Source: Pseudomonas sp. PH1b (GTDB lineage Bacteria; Pseudomonadota; Gammaproteobacteria; Pseudomonadales; Pseudomonadaceae). From it: a stretch of DNA of 64,000 nucleotides. The notes under the pieces are model-generated. The model was not told where the DNA came from. It ran no database searches and was given only the letters and a program-made list of their open reading frames with translations. This document shows positions 30,143-42,403 of the stretch, in pieces. The first letter of the stretch is position 1. Every line of letters begins with the position of its first letter. The stretch lies in NCBI RefSeq assembly GCF_000633395.1, contig NZ_AYMU01000023.1, positions 1-64,000 on the forward strand. Direction: 5' to 3'. Both the position numbers and the translations under genes were made by a program.

Positions 30143-30670
30143 ATGCAAAACACCAAGCTCTTGCTAACCAGTTTCACCTTCGTGGGACTGCTCGCACTCG
30201 CCGGTTGTTCATTCCCCGGGGTTTACAAAATCGACATCCAGCAGGGCAATGTCGTCACGCAGGACATGATAGACCAGTTGCGCCCCGGAATGACCCGACG
30301 GCAAGTACGGTTTATCATGGGCAACCCTCTGCTGACCGACACGTTCCATGCCGATCGCTGGGATTATCTCTACAGCCTGCAGCCTGGTGGCGGTGAACGC
30401 CAACAGGAACGCGTGAGCCTGATCTTCAACGGCAACGACCAGTTGGTCAGCTTGGCCGGCGACTTCATGCCCGGCGTAAGCCGCGACGAAGCCCTGCTGG
30501 GCAAGGACAGCGCTAATACTGTCAACGCGCCTGCCGAGAACGTCGAGAAGCCAAAAGCAGAGAAGCCGGCCAAGCCTGGCTCGCTGCTGGACCAGATCCA
30601 GAAGGATGTGGACGGCGTGAAAACCGTTCCAGTACCGACGCCGGAACCGCTGGACACTTCGCCAGAATAA
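30143..30670 (+). CDS. bamE: Outer membrane assembly lipoprotein BamE (OmlA)
   Basis: A 175-residue lipoprotein; the signal ends LALAGC with lipid-anchored Cys22. The SmpA/OmlA domain includes LRPGMTRRQVRFIMGNPLL and HADRWDYLYSLQPGGGERQQERVSLIF. The C-terminal 70 residues are Lys/Pro-rich and specific to pseudomonads. It is part of the BAM complex. A likely -10 (TATGAT, 30092-30097) lies in the divergent fur spacer. Confidence 0.95.
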   Translation: MQNTKLLLTSFTFVGLLALAGCSFPGVYKIDIQQGNVVTQDMIDQLRPGMTRRQVRFIMGNPLLTDTFHADRWDYLYSLQPGGGERQQERVSLIFNGNDQLVSLAGDFMPGVSRDEALLGKDSANTVNAPAENVEKPKAEKPAKPGSLLDQIQKDVDGVKTVPVPTPEPLDTSPE

Positions 30671-30688
30671 ATTGTGGCGAAATAAAAA

Positions 30689-30708
30689 AGCCCGGGCATG
30701 CCCGGGCT
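30689..30708. terminator. Bidirectional terminator between bamE and rnfH
   Basis: AGCCCGGGCATGCCCGGGCT is a perfect palindrome flanked by AAAAA and TTTTTA, ending both convergent genes. Confidence 0.9.
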
Positions 30709-30730
30709 TTTTATTGCCAGTCACAATCCA

Positions 30731-31045
30731 TCACTGCTCGCGCTTGCGTGCCTCCGCGGCCTTGAGCGCACGCAAACGTCGAACCTCTTTCGGGTCAGCC
30801 AGCAACGGACGATAGATTTCGATTCGATCCCCCGCCTGGAGCAAATGTTGCTCAGGCTCAGCGATCTGTTTGCCGAAGATCCCCACGAGACAGGTCGCCA
30901 GATCCAGTTCGGGAAACCGCTCCCCTATAGATGAGATCAACAACGCCCCACGCAGGGTCGAACCCTGGGGCACCTGCGCACTGACCAGCAACTGGCGATC
31001 GAGCGCAGCGTAGACCACCTCGATGGCAATCAGCGACTCAGCCAT
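30731..31045 (-). CDS. RnfH family protein (UPF0125)
   Basis: A 104-residue ubiquitin-fold protein starting MAESLIAIEVVYAALDRQ. The typical pattern VGIFGKQ...GDRIEIYRPLLADPKEVRR is present. The exact role is unknown; RnfH proteins are genetic neighbours of RatA, as here, where the two overlap by eight bases. Confidence 0.92.
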   Translation of the reverse strand: MAESLIAIEVVYAALDRQLLVSAQVPQGSTLRGALLISSIGERFPELDLATCLVGIFGKQIAEPEQHLLQAGDRIEIYRPLLADPKEVRRLRALKAAEARKREQ

Positions 31046-31472
31046 GCAGTTGCTTGGCCCGCTGGCAAAACGCATCCACCAGGGTATTCGCCGCCTGGTT
31101 GAACAGCGGCCCCAAGGTCGCACGGACCAAGGGGCCCGCATAGTCGAAGGACAGGTCGAGACTGATCTTGCAGGCCTTTTCACCCAGCGGCTTGAACACC
31201 CACACACCGTGCAACTGATTGAATGGCCCTTCTTCCAGGTTCATCTCGATCGACTGCCCCGGCACCAGCTTGTTGCAGGTCACGAAGCGCTGGCTCATGC
31301 CGCCCTTGGCCACCGCCAGGCTGGCGCGCATCCGCTCTTCGCTGCTTTCCAGCACCTCGGCCGACGAGCACCAGGGCAGAAACTCCGGGTACCGGGCCAC
31401 GTCATTGACCAGGTCATACAGGAACTGCGCCGGATAGGGCAAAAGGGCCGAACGTTGAATATGGGTCGTCAT
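31038..31472 (-). CDS. ratA: RatA-like START/COQ10 domain protein
   Basis: A 144-residue protein starting MTTHIQRSALLPYPAQFLYDLVNDVARYPEFLPWC, the typical N-terminus of the COQ10/RatA family. E. coli RatA was reported to inhibit 70S formation, while eukaryotic relatives bind ubiquinone, so the true function is open. It lies upstream of rnfH in one unit, and a longer in-frame start is not homologous. Confidence 0.9.
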   Translation of the reverse strand: MTTHIQRSALLPYPAQFLYDLVNDVARYPEFLPWCSSAEVLESSEERMRASLAVAKGGMSQRFVTCNKLVPGQSIEMNLEEGPFNQLHGVWVFKPLGEKACKISLDLSFDYAGPLVRATLGPLFNQAANTLVDAFCQRAKQLHG

Positions 31473-31479
31473 GTGAGCT

Positions 31480-32883
31480 TCATTTCCACAACTGGGCGGC
31501 AAACACCACAAGAATGCCGACGGGCGCCACATAGCGCATCAAAAACAAGGCCAGGGCGAATAACAGCGGGCTACGTAGCGACAGTTCATCACGAACTGCC
31601 TCACGGCCCATCACCCAACCTGCAAATACCACGAAGCACAAACCGCCAAGAGGCAACATGATCCGCGAGGTGAAGAAGTCGATCACGCCAAAGAAGTCCA
31701 GACCGCCGGCCGCGCCCCACCGGTAGAGGTGAAAAACGCCACCATCGTTCACGAAAAATTTCGCCTGCTGCCAGATGTTGAAGGAAAACACCGTTCCCAA
31801 CCCTACGAACCAGCAGCTGAACGCCAGCCAGAATGTCACCCAGCCGCGGCGGATTTTAGTCTTCTCGACGAGATAAGCCACCATCGGTTCCAGTAGGGAG
31901 ATGGCCGAACTCCACGCCGCAATCGCCACCAGGATAAAGAACACTACGCCCATAAGCTGGCCGAACGCCACATTGCCGAACGCAAAGGGCAGGCTGATAA
32001 ACATCAGCCCGGGCCCTTCGCTGGGGTTCAGGCCTGCGGCAAACACGATGGGAAATAGCGCCATCCCTGCCACCAGGGAAACGAAGGTATCCAGCAGCGC
32101 CACCCCCACCACAGTGCCGGACAGGGACGAATGCTTGGGCATGTAGGCGCCGTAGATCATGATCGAGCCGACCCCCACGCTGAGGGAGAAGAACGCATGC
32201 CCCATGGCCGGCAGCAATCCGTCCAGCAGCCGGTCCAGGCTGAAATCGAACATGAAATGCAGGCCCTGCATGAAGTGCCCGGTGGTCATGCTGTAGCCCA
32301 GCAGCACCAGCAGCATCACGAACAGCAGCGGCATCATGATCCGCAGGCTGCGCTCGAGCCCGGCCACTACGCCCTTGGCAATCACCCAGGCCGACAACAG
32401 CATGAACAGGGTGTGCCACAGCGTCAGGCGCCAGGGATCGGCCGTCACCGCAGAGAAATAGGCCCCGACCTGATCCGCCGTAACGCCCTGAAAATCGCCG
32501 CGCCCCATGTCGATGATGTAGTCCAGGGACCAGCCACCCACTACGCTATAGAAGGAAAGGATCAGCAATGCGGTGATCATTCCGGCAAAGGCGCCCCAGG
32601 ACCACTTGGCCGAGTGCCCCGCCTCGAGCGCCAGCACCTTCAAGGCATTCGCCGGGCTTTGCCGGGCACGGCGGCCGATCAGGGTTTCCGCCAGCATCAC
32701 CGGCAAACCGATCAGCGCAATGCACGCCAGAAACACCAGGACAAAAGCGCCACCGCCATAGACGCCAACCATGTAGGGGAACTTCCAGATGCTCCCCAGG
32801 CCCACGGCCGAACCAGTTGCAGCGAGTATAAAGACCCAGCGGCTTGCCCAGCCGCCGTGGACAGAGACCCTGTCTGTCGACAT
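31480..32883 (-). CDS. Sodium-dependent transporter, NSS/SNF family
   Basis: A 467-residue inner-membrane transporter starting MSTDRVSVHGGWASRWVFILAATGSAVGLGSIWKFPYM. The GSAVGLGSIWKFPY segment is the NSS sodium and substrate site of TM1. About 12 hydrophobic helices follow. Relatives such as LeuT carry amino acids; the substrate here cannot be told. It is seven bases upstream of ratA and divergent from smpB. In P. aeruginosa I do not recall a transporter in this slot. Confidence 0.92.
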   Translation of the reverse strand: MSTDRVSVHGGWASRWVFILAATGSAVGLGSIWKFPYMVGVYGGGAFVLVFLACIALIGLPVMLAETLIGRRARQSPANALKVLALEAGHSAKWSWGAFAGMITALLILSFYSVVGGWSLDYIIDMGRGDFQGVTADQVGAYFSAVTADPWRLTLWHTLFMLLSAWVIAKGVVAGLERSLRIMMPLLFVMLLVLLGYSMTTGHFMQGLHFMFDFSLDRLLDGLLPAMGHAFFSLSVGVGSIMIYGAYMPKHSSLSGTVVGVALLDTFVSLVAGMALFPIVFAAGLNPSEGPGLMFISLPFAFGNVAFGQLMGVVFFILVAIAAWSSAISLLEPMVAYLVEKTKIRRGWVTFWLAFSCWFVGLGTVFSFNIWQQAKFFVNDGGVFHLYRWGAAGGLDFFGVIDFFTSRIMLPLGGLCFVVFAGWVMGREAVRDELSLRSPLLFALALFLMRYVAPVGILVVFAAQLWK

Positions 32884-32985
32884 CGTTAACACGCCCAACC
32901 GAAAAAAAAGAGGCCGCATTGTCCGGGATTCAATCAACCTGCTCAAGCACGCTGCGTCACCGTAGCCGACGCGCGCGCAACTCCC

Positions 32986-32991
32986 TATAAT
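32986..32991 (+). promoter_or_regulatory. Perfect -10 TATAAT next to smpB start
   Basis: TATAAT ends nine bases before the smpB ATG at 33001, with no clear SD between (GCCGCCCCT). A start site about seven bases downstream of the -10 would leave only a few leader bases, suggesting a leaderless smpB transcript. The -35 is weak. Confidence 0.5.
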
Positions 32992-33000
32992 GCCGCCCCT

Positions 33001-33483
33001 ATGGCTAAACAGAAGAAACACCCAACAGGGACCATCGCGCAAAACAAAAAGGCGCGACACGATTACTTCATCGAACATCGGTTCGAGGCCGGCATGGTCC
33101 TGGCTGGCTGGGAAGTAAAGAGTCTGCGTGCAGGCAAGGCACAGCTGGTCGACAGTTATGTGCTGCTCAAGGATGGTGAAGCCTGGTTGCTCGGCAGCCA
33201 CTTCACGCCATTGACCACCGCCAGCACCCACGTCATCGCCGACCCGACGCGCTCGCGCAAGCTGCTGCTCAACCAGCGTGAGCTGGAAAAGCTGTTTGCA
33301 GCCGTGCAGCAGAAGGGTTACGCCTGCGTATGCCTTTCGCTCTACTGGAGCAAGCACCTGATCAAGTGTGAAATCGCACTGGGCAAGGGCAAGAAGGAAT
33401 ACGACAAGCGCCATACCGAACGCGAGCGCGATTCCGATCGCGAACTGCAGCGTGCGGTGCGGACCAAGGGCAAGGAAGACTGA
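33001..33483 (+). CDS. smpB: SsrA-binding protein SmpB
   Basis: A 160-residue partner of tmRNA in ribosome rescue. It starts MAKQKKHPTGTIAQNKKARHDYFI and has the core EAGMVLAGWEVKSLRAGKAQLVDSYV and the basic C-terminal tail (KKEYDKRHTERERDSDREL) that mimics a codon-anticodon helix. The tmRNA gene lies about 9.3 kb downstream on the same strand. Confidence 0.98.
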   Translation: MAKQKKHPTGTIAQNKKARHDYFIEHRFEAGMVLAGWEVKSLRAGKAQLVDSYVLLKDGEAWLLGSHFTPLTTASTHVIADPTRSRKLLLNQRELEKLFAAVQQKGYACVCLSLYWSKHLIKCEIALGKGKKEYDKRHTERERDSDRELQRAVRTKGKED

Positions 33484-33506
33484 TCTTCCTGCCTTGAGGT
33501 CGCTTT

Positions 33507-33557
33507 CGCCGGCAAGCCGGCTCCTACAACACCCTGGTAGGAGCTCGCTTGCCGGCG
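33507..33557. repeat. REP-type inverted repeat pair
   Basis: CGCCGGCAAGCCGGCTCCTAC faces GTAGGAGCTCGCTTGCCGGCG across ten bases. GCCGGC-rich arms with CTCCTAC are typical Pseudomonas REP units. It separates the convergent smpB and lldR genes and could end both transcripts. Confidence 0.8.
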
Positions 33558-33564
33558 ATTTGCC

Positions 33565-34335
33565 TTATATGCCCTTGCGCCGTTCGGCCCGGGCCACTCG
33601 CTGCACTTCCTGACGCACTTCTTCCAGCACTTCCTGCACATAGAGAATGTGCCGGCTGGAGATTTCCCGCGCCTCTTCGGCTCGCCCTTCGATAATCGCC
33701 TGGTACAGGTCGCGGTGCTGACTGATCAGCATGTCGCGGGTTTCCGTACGCTGCTTGTACATGCCGCCGATGTTGGTCACCACGTTGCGCTTGAGCAGGT
33801 CGAACAGCCCGCGAATGGTGTGCAGCAACACCGCGTTGTGGCTGGCCTCGGCAATTGCCAGGTGAAACTTGGCATCCGCCGCCCCCTCCTCGATACGGCT
33901 GACATCGTCGGAACGTGAGTAGCAATCCTGCAACTCCTCGAAGGCTTGAGTCAGCCGCTCGCGATCCACCGCCGTCGCCCGCAACGCCGCGTAATAAGCA
34001 CAGGACGCTTCCAGGGTATGGCGGAATTCCAGCAGGTCGCGCTGGGCATCGGTGTTGTTTTCCAGCAGGTGCAGCAACGGATCGCTGAAGGTCGAGCCCA
34101 GGGATTCCACCACATAGTTGCCGCCGCCCTGGCGGCTGATCAGCAGCCCCTTGGCCGTGAGCTTCTGGATCGCCTCGCGCAGTGAAGGCCGGGAGACACC
34201 GAACTGCTCGGCCAAGGCGCGCTCGGCAGGCAGCCGCTCACCGGCCTTCAAGGTACCTTCGAGAATCATCCCTTCCAGCCGCTCGACGATATCGTCGGAC
34301 AAACGGCGCTGGCGTATCTGATCAAAGCCCATCAC
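33565..34335 (-). CDS. lldR: GntR-family lactate regulator LldR
   Basis: A 256-residue FadR-subfamily regulator. The N-terminal winged helix-turn-helix includes ERLPAERALAEQFGVSRPSLREAIQKL, and the C-terminal FCD effector domain runs from about 90 to 235. It is divergent from lldP with a palindromic AATTGGT-N3-ACCAATT operator between them. LldR of relatives represses lactate genes and is released by lactate. Confidence 0.93.
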   Translation of the reverse strand: MMGFDQIRQRRLSDDIVERLEGMILEGTLKAGERLPAERALAEQFGVSRPSLREAIQKLTAKGLLISRQGGGNYVVESLGSTFSDPLLHLLENNTDAQRDLLEFRHTLEASCAYYAALRATAVDRERLTQAFEELQDCYSRSDDVSRIEEGAADAKFHLAIAEASHNAVLLHTIRGLFDLLKRNVVTNIGGMYKQRTETRDMLISQHRDLYQAIIEGRAEEAREISSRHILYVQEVLEEVRQEVQRVARAERRKGI

Positions 34336-34526
34336 TCACTCTCCACCCTCCCGACCCTTCGCCGGGGGGCTCTATTCTGGCCTATTCACGGCGCGCCAAC
34401 ACCTGGCAGAACACAGCCATTTGTACCCATCAGATGGCCGCCACATAGCGCATTCGACAAAAGTTTTAGGGCGGCAAATTGACACACCGAGCACAAGGCT
34501 TTTACCCTAGCCAACAGCGATTGTAA

Positions 34527-34543
34527 ATTGGTCTTACCAATTA
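34527..34543 (+). promoter_or_regulatory. LldR operator
   Basis: AATTGGTCTTACCAATT is a perfect 7-3-7 palindrome in the lldR-lldP spacer, with TTGGT-N3-ACCAA as known for LldR/GntR-FadR regulators. Confidence 0.8.
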
Positions 34544-34568
34544 ACCAAGACGCTAGCAGTGCCTGACC

Positions 34569-34576
34569 AACAACAA
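34569..34576 (+). promoter_or_regulatory. Hfq/Crc CA motif at lldP
   Basis: AACAACAA lies about 17 bases before the lldP ATG, next to the SD. AAnAANAA-type motifs near start codons are targets of Hfq/Crc translation repression in Pseudomonas. Confidence 0.6.
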
Positions 34577-34593
34577 TTAGGGGCCACCCCATT

Positions 34594-36288
34594 ATGCAAA
34601 CCTGGCAACAGCTCTATAGCCCGCTTGGCAGCCTCGGCCTGTCCGCCCTCGCCGCCGTCATCCCGATCGTGTTCTTCTTCCTGGCTCTGGCCGTGTTCCG
34701 CCTCAAAGGACACGTCGCCGGGAGTATCACCCTGGCCTTGTCGATCCTGGTGGCGATCTTCGCCTTCCAGATGCCCGCCGACATGGCCCTCGCTGCCGCT
34801 GGCTATGGATTTGCCTACGGTCTGTGGCCCATCGCCTGGATCATTGTCGCCGCCGTTTTCCTCTACAAGCTGACCGTGAAGAGCGGCCAGTTTGAAATCA
34901 TCCGCAGCTCGGTGCTGTCGATCACCGACGACCAGCGCCTGCAAGTGCTGCTGATCGGCTTCTGCTTCGGCGCCTTCCTTGAAGGAGCGGCGGGCTTTGG
35001 CGCACCGGTGGCGATCACCGCCGCCCTGCTGGTGGGCCTGGGCTTCAACCCGCTGTACGCCGCCGGCCTGTGCCTGATCGCCAACACCGCGCCGGTGGCC
35101 TTCGGCGCCCTGGGGATTCCGATCATCGTCGCCGGCCAGGTCACCGGCATCGACGCCTTCAAGATCGGCGCCATGACCGGCCGCCAGCTACCGCTGCTGT
35201 CGCTGTTCGTGCCGTTCTGGCTGGTGTTCATGATGGACGGCATGCGCGGTGTCAAAGAAACCTGGCCAGCCGCGCTGGTAGCCGGCCTGAGCTTCGCCGT
35301 CACCCAGTACTTCACCTCGAACTTCATCGGCCCGGAACTGCCGGATATCACCTCGGCCCTGGCCAGCCTGATCTCCCTGACCCTGTTCCTGAAAATCTGG
35401 CAGCCCAAGCGCACCGCCGGCGCGCAGATTGCCGGCGCCACCTCCGGCGTCGCCATCACCGCCAGCGCCGGCGGTTTCGGCCAGCCACGCCAGACCCAGG
35501 CCTCGCCCTACAGCCTGGGCCAGATCTTCAAGGCCTGGTCGCCGTTCCTGATCCTCACCGTGCTGGTGACCATCTGGACCCTCAAGCCCTTCAAGGCGAT
35601 GTTCGCCGCCGGCGGCTCGATGTACGCCTGGGTATTCAACTTCGCCATCCCGCACCTGGACCAGATGGTGATCAAGATGGCGCCGATCGTGACCACGCCA
35701 ACGGCCATCCCGGCGGTGTTCAAGCTCGACCCGATCTCGGCCACCGGCACGGCGATCTTCTTCTCGGCGCTGATCTCCATGCTGGTGCTGAAGATCAATT
35801 TCAAAACTGGTCTGACCACTTTGAAAGAGACCTTCTACGAGCTGCGCTGGCCGATCCTGTCCATCGGCATGGTGTTGGCGTTCGCCTTCGTCACCAACTA
35901 TTCGGGCATGTCTTCGACCATGGCCCTGGTTCTGGCGGCCACCGGCGCGGCATTCCCGTTCTTCTCGCCGTTCCTGGGCTGGCTCGGAGTGTTCCTCACC
36001 GGTTCCGATACCTCGTCCAACGCCCTGTTCAGCTCGCTGCAGGCCACCACCGCGCACCAGATCGGGGTCAATGACACCTTGCTGGTCGCGGCTAACACCA
36101 GCGGCGGCGTGACCGGCAAGATGATCTCGCCACAATCGATCGCCGTGGCCTGCGCCGCCACCGGCCTGGTGGGCAAGGAATCGGACCTGTTCCGCTTCAC
36201 CCTCAAGCACAGTCTGTTCTTTGCCACTATTGTCGGTCTGATCACCCTGGCCCAGGCCTACTGGTTCACCGGCATGCTGGTGCACTAA
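34594..36288 (+). CDS. lldP: L-lactate permease
   Basis: A 564-residue permease of the LctP family with about 12-14 hydrophobic segments. Family signatures include GFCFGAFLEGAAGFGAPVAI, ANTAPVAFGALGIPI and FLTGSDTSSNALFSSLQ. It imports L- and D-lactate and glycolate with protons. It leads the lldP-lutABC-dld operon under LldR control. Confidence 0.97.
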   Translation: MQTWQQLYSPLGSLGLSALAAVIPIVFFFLALAVFRLKGHVAGSITLALSILVAIFAFQMPADMALAAAGYGFAYGLWPIAWIIVAAVFLYKLTVKSGQFEIIRSSVLSITDDQRLQVLLIGFCFGAFLEGAAGFGAPVAITAALLVGLGFNPLYAAGLCLIANTAPVAFGALGIPIIVAGQVTGIDAFKIGAMTGRQLPLLSLFVPFWLVFMMDGMRGVKETWPAALVAGLSFAVTQYFTSNFIGPELPDITSALASLISLTLFLKIWQPKRTAGAQIAGATSGVAITASAGGFGQPRQTQASPYSLGQIFKAWSPFLILTVLVTIWTLKPFKAMFAAGGSMYAWVFNFAIPHLDQMVIKMAPIVTTPTAIPAVFKLDPISATGTAIFFSALISMLVLKINFKTGLTTLKETFYELRWPILSIGMVLAFAFVTNYSGMSSTMALVLAATGAAFPFFSPFLGWLGVFLTGSDTSSNALFSSLQATTAHQIGVNDTLLVAANTSGGVTGKMISPQSIAVACAATGLVGKESDLFRFTLKHSLFFATIVGLITLAQAYWFTGMLVH

Positions 36289-36439
36289 GCAACACCTGCG
36301 ACACCGATGGAACCGACGCCGCCCTCACCCGCGGCGTCAGTCATTCACCACCCGGTCTGCAAGGCTGCTGAAAGCTTGCTGGTTTATCTTTCAGCCGCCT
36401 CGACGGACGAATAACCGGGACCACCCGGAGACACGCCTG

Positions 36440-37264
36440 ATGAGCGAGCTTTTCTACAACGCCGTGCCCAATGCGACCCGTGTCGCACCGCCGCTGGCCG
36501 AACCCCGGCAGTACCCCAGCACGAAACCGTCGCGGGTCTACCTGTTCGGCACCTGCGTGGTCGACCTGTTCTATCCCGAAGCCGGGATGGACGCGATTCA
36601 CCTGCTGGAGCGCGAAGGCATTCGCGTGGACTACCCGCAAGGGCAAAGCTGCTGCGGACAACCGGCCTACACCTCGGGTTACACCGAGCAGGCGCGCACC
36701 GTGGCCCGCTCGCAACTGGCGCTGTTTGCCGGTGACTATCCGGTGGTGGTGCCGTCGGGTTCCTGCGCAGGCATGCTGCGCGAGCATTACGCGGACTTGT
36801 TCAAGGACGAGCCCGAAACCCTGCAACAGGTGCAGGCCCTGGCCGCCCGCACCTATGAGCTGGCCGAGTTCCTGCTGCACGTGTGCAAGGTGCAGCTCAA
36901 GGACAGCGGCGCGCCGGTCAAGGTGGCGCTGCACACCTCGTGCTCGGCACGTCGGGAAATGAACACCCACCTGCACGGCCGTGAGTTGCTGTCACAGCTG
37001 AGCAACGTGGAACGGGTAGAACACAGCCACGAAAGCGAATGCTGTGGCTTTGGCGGGACTTTCAGCGTCCGAATGCCGGACATCTCCGGCGCCATGGTCG
37101 CGGACAAGACCCGCGCGCTGAAGGAATCCGGCGCCCACCAGGTACTGAGTGCCGACTGCGGCTGCCTGATGAACATCAACGGCGCCCTGGAGAAACAGCA
37201 AGAGGCATTGCGCGGCCAACACCTGGCGAGCTTCCTCTGGCAACGGACTGGAGGTGCGCAATGA
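36440..37264 (+). CDS. lutA: Lactate utilisation protein LutA/LldE (Fe-S oxidoreductase)
   Basis: A 274-residue protein with two cysteine-rich CCG domains (SCCGQPAYTSG and ECCGFGGTFSV), plus CSARRE and DCGCLMNI. With LutB and LutC it forms the L-lactate oxidising complex known from Bacillus and Shewanella (LldEFG). Its stop overlaps the lutB start (ATGA). Confidence 0.93.
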   Translation: MSELFYNAVPNATRVAPPLAEPRQYPSTKPSRVYLFGTCVVDLFYPEAGMDAIHLLEREGIRVDYPQGQSCCGQPAYTSGYTEQARTVARSQLALFAGDYPVVVPSGSCAGMLREHYADLFKDEPETLQQVQALAARTYELAEFLLHVCKVQLKDSGAPVKVALHTSCSARREMNTHLHGRELLSQLSNVERVEHSHESECCGFGGTFSVRMPDISGAMVADKTRALKESGAHQVLSADCGCLMNINGALEKQQEALRGQHLASFLWQRTGGAQ

Positions 37265-38715
37265 GCACCCCAGAGCTGATTCCGACCACTACGGTGGCGG
37301 ACGATTTTCGCACCCGAGCCCACCAGGCCCTGGGTGACAAGCAACTGCGAAACAACTTTCGCAGCGCCATGGATTCACTCATGGCCAAACGTGCGGCTTC
37401 GTTCAGCGATGCCCACGAAAGAGAACACCTGCGCGCCCTGGGCAACGCGATTCGCGCCCGGGCGTTGTCCAAGCTGCCCGACCTGCTCGAGCGCCTGGAA
37501 CAGAACCTGACCCGCAACGGTGTGACAGTGCACTGGGCGGAAACGGTGGACGAGGCCAATGGCATCGTCCTCTCGATCATCCGCGCTCACGAGGCGCGGC
37601 AAGTGATCAAGGGCAAATCGATGGTCAGCGAAGAGATGGAAATGAACCATGTCCTCGCTGAACAAGGCATTGAATGCCTTGAGTCGGACATGGGCGAGTT
37701 CATCGTCCAGCTCGACCACGAGAAGCCTTCACACATCATTATGCCGGCGATCCACAAGAATGCCGGTCAGGTCGCGTCCTTGTTCCACGACAAACTTGGC
37801 GTGGAGTACACCAAGGACGTTGACCAACTCATTCAGATCGGTCGCAAGGTCTTGCGGCAGAAATTCTTCGAAGCCGATATCGGCGTCTCCGGCGTCAACT
37901 TCGCCGTGGCCGAGACCGGCACCCTGCTGCTGGTGGAAAACGAAGGCAACGGGCGCATGTCCACCACCGTGCCGCCGGTGCACATCGCCGTCACCGGGAT
38001 CGAGAAAGTCGTCGAGAACCTGCGGGACGTGGTCCCGCTGCTGTCGCTGCTGACCCGCTCGGCCCTGGGCCAGCCCATCACCACCTACGTCAACATGATC
38101 TCCGGCCCGCGCAAAGAGCATGAGCTGGACGGCCCCCAGGAAGTGCACCTGGTGCTGCTGGACAACGGCCGCAGCCAAGCGTTTGCCGACAGCGAACTGC
38201 GCCAGACCCTGAACTGCATTCGCTGCGGTGCCTGCATGAACCACTGCCCGGTCTACACCCGGATCGGCGGCCACACCTACGGCGAGGTCTACCCGGGGCC
38301 GATCGGCAAGATCATCACCCCGCACATGGTCGGCCTGGCCAAGGTACCGGATCACCCCAGCGCCTCGTCGCTGTGCGGCGCTTGCGGCGAAGTGTGCCCA
38401 GTGAAGATCCCGATCCCGGCGTTGCTGCGGCGCCTGCGGGAAGAGAACGTCAAGGCCCCGGACAGCCCTCATCAAGTGATGCGCGGCCAGGGCAGCAAGT
38501 ACTCGCGCAAGGAACGTTTCATCTGGAACGCCTGGGCCCGCCTCAACAGCTCGCCGACCCTGTATCGCCTGTTCACCCTGGCGGCCACCCGGCTGCGCGC
38601 CCTCACCCCGAGCAAGGTCGGCCCCTGGACGCAGAACCACAGTGCGCCGAAACCAGCCGCCCGGTCGCTGCATGACCTGGCCCGTGAGCACCTGGCAAAA
38701 CAGGGAGACCGCTGA
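37261..38715 (+). CDS. lutB: Lactate utilisation protein LutB/LldF (iron-sulfur)
   Basis: A 484-residue protein from ATG 37261, preceded by GGAGG. It has an N-terminal LUD domain (about 70-300), then two [4Fe-4S] clusters CIRCGACMNHCPVY and CGACGEVCPVKIPI, and a C-terminal DUF3390-like end. It passes electrons from lactate oxidation. It shares one base with lutC (TGATG). Confidence 0.94.
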   Translation: MSTPELIPTTTVADDFRTRAHQALGDKQLRNNFRSAMDSLMAKRAASFSDAHEREHLRALGNAIRARALSKLPDLLERLEQNLTRNGVTVHWAETVDEANGIVLSIIRAHEARQVIKGKSMVSEEMEMNHVLAEQGIECLESDMGEFIVQLDHEKPSHIIMPAIHKNAGQVASLFHDKLGVEYTKDVDQLIQIGRKVLRQKFFEADIGVSGVNFAVAETGTLLLVENEGNGRMSTTVPPVHIAVTGIEKVVENLRDVVPLLSLLTRSALGQPITTYVNMISGPRKEHELDGPQEVHLVLLDNGRSQAFADSELRQTLNCIRCGACMNHCPVYTRIGGHTYGEVYPGPIGKIITPHMVGLAKVPDHPSASSLCGACGEVCPVKIPIPALLRRLREENVKAPDSPHQVMRGQGSKYSRKERFIWNAWARLNSSPTLYRLFTLAATRLRALTPSKVGPWTQNHSAPKPAARSLHDLAREHLAKQGDR

Positions 38716-39382
38716 TGAGCGCGAAACACAAGATCCTCGCCAAGCTGCGTAACAGCCTGACCGGCACCACGCCGATTGTGGATAACTTCGACGAAGCGCT
38801 GGTTACCGAGCCTTACACCTACAGCGCGGAGCAACGCATCCCGCAGCTGCGCAAACAGATGGAAGCGGTGCACACCGAAATCCACCTCAGCACCGAGGCC
38901 GCCTGGCCAGAGCTGCTGGCTCGCCTGCTGCAGGAGCGCCAGCTGCCCAGCCTGCTGATCGCCCCGAGCACGCCCCACGGCCAGCGCGTCACCCAGTACT
39001 GGGCCGAGCACCCGCAACTGCCGGCGCTCAAGGCCTACGACCGGCCGGTGGAAGAATGGAAAGCCGAGCTGTTCAACGACACCCCGGCCAGCCTCACCGG
39101 CACCCTGGGCGCGATCGCCGCCACCGGCAGCCTGATCCTCTGGCCAACCCGGGAAGAGCCGCGGCTGATGAGCCTGGTGCCGCCGGTGCATTTCGCCCTG
39201 CTCAAGGCCAGTGAGATCCGCGACAACTTCTATCAGGTGCAGCAACAGATGAACTGGGCCGCCGGCATGCCGACCAACGCGCTGCTGGTGTCCGGCCCAT
39301 CGAAGACCGCTGATATCGAGCAAGTCCTGGCTTACGGCGCCCACGGCCCGAAAGACCTGGTGGTGCTGATCCTGGAGGACCA

Positions 39383-39386
<4 letters not shown>
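38715..39386 (+). CDS. lutC: Lactate utilisation protein LutC/LldG
   Basis: A 223-residue LUD (DUF162) protein, with characteristic SLTGTLGAIAATGSLIL and LVPPVHFALLKASEI. It is the third member of the LutABC complex and overlaps the dld start by four bases. Confidence 0.92.
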
Positions 39387-42193
<2,807 letters not shown>

Positions 42194-42212
42194 GCCATCG
42201 ATCCGGGAAAAA

Positions 42213-42232
42213 AAGGGGCGTTTTCGCCCCTT
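42213..42232 (+). terminator. Terminator of the lactate operon
   Basis: AAGGGGCGTTTTCGCCCCTT followed by TCTTTTG, twenty bases after the dld stop. Confidence 0.88.
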
Positions 42233-42403
42233 TCTTTTGCCTGGCAGAAGGCGCCCCTGGCTTTTTCATTTCTTCGAAAAAAAAACAGAACCCCAGCGCA
42301 CGGCTACAGTCCATTTTCTAGGCCCGCAAAAAGGGCTTAGCCCCACTCGGCAGCCGGCCCTGTTGACCGGCAGCACCGAGCCCCTGCGATCAAGGAGATA
42401 ACC

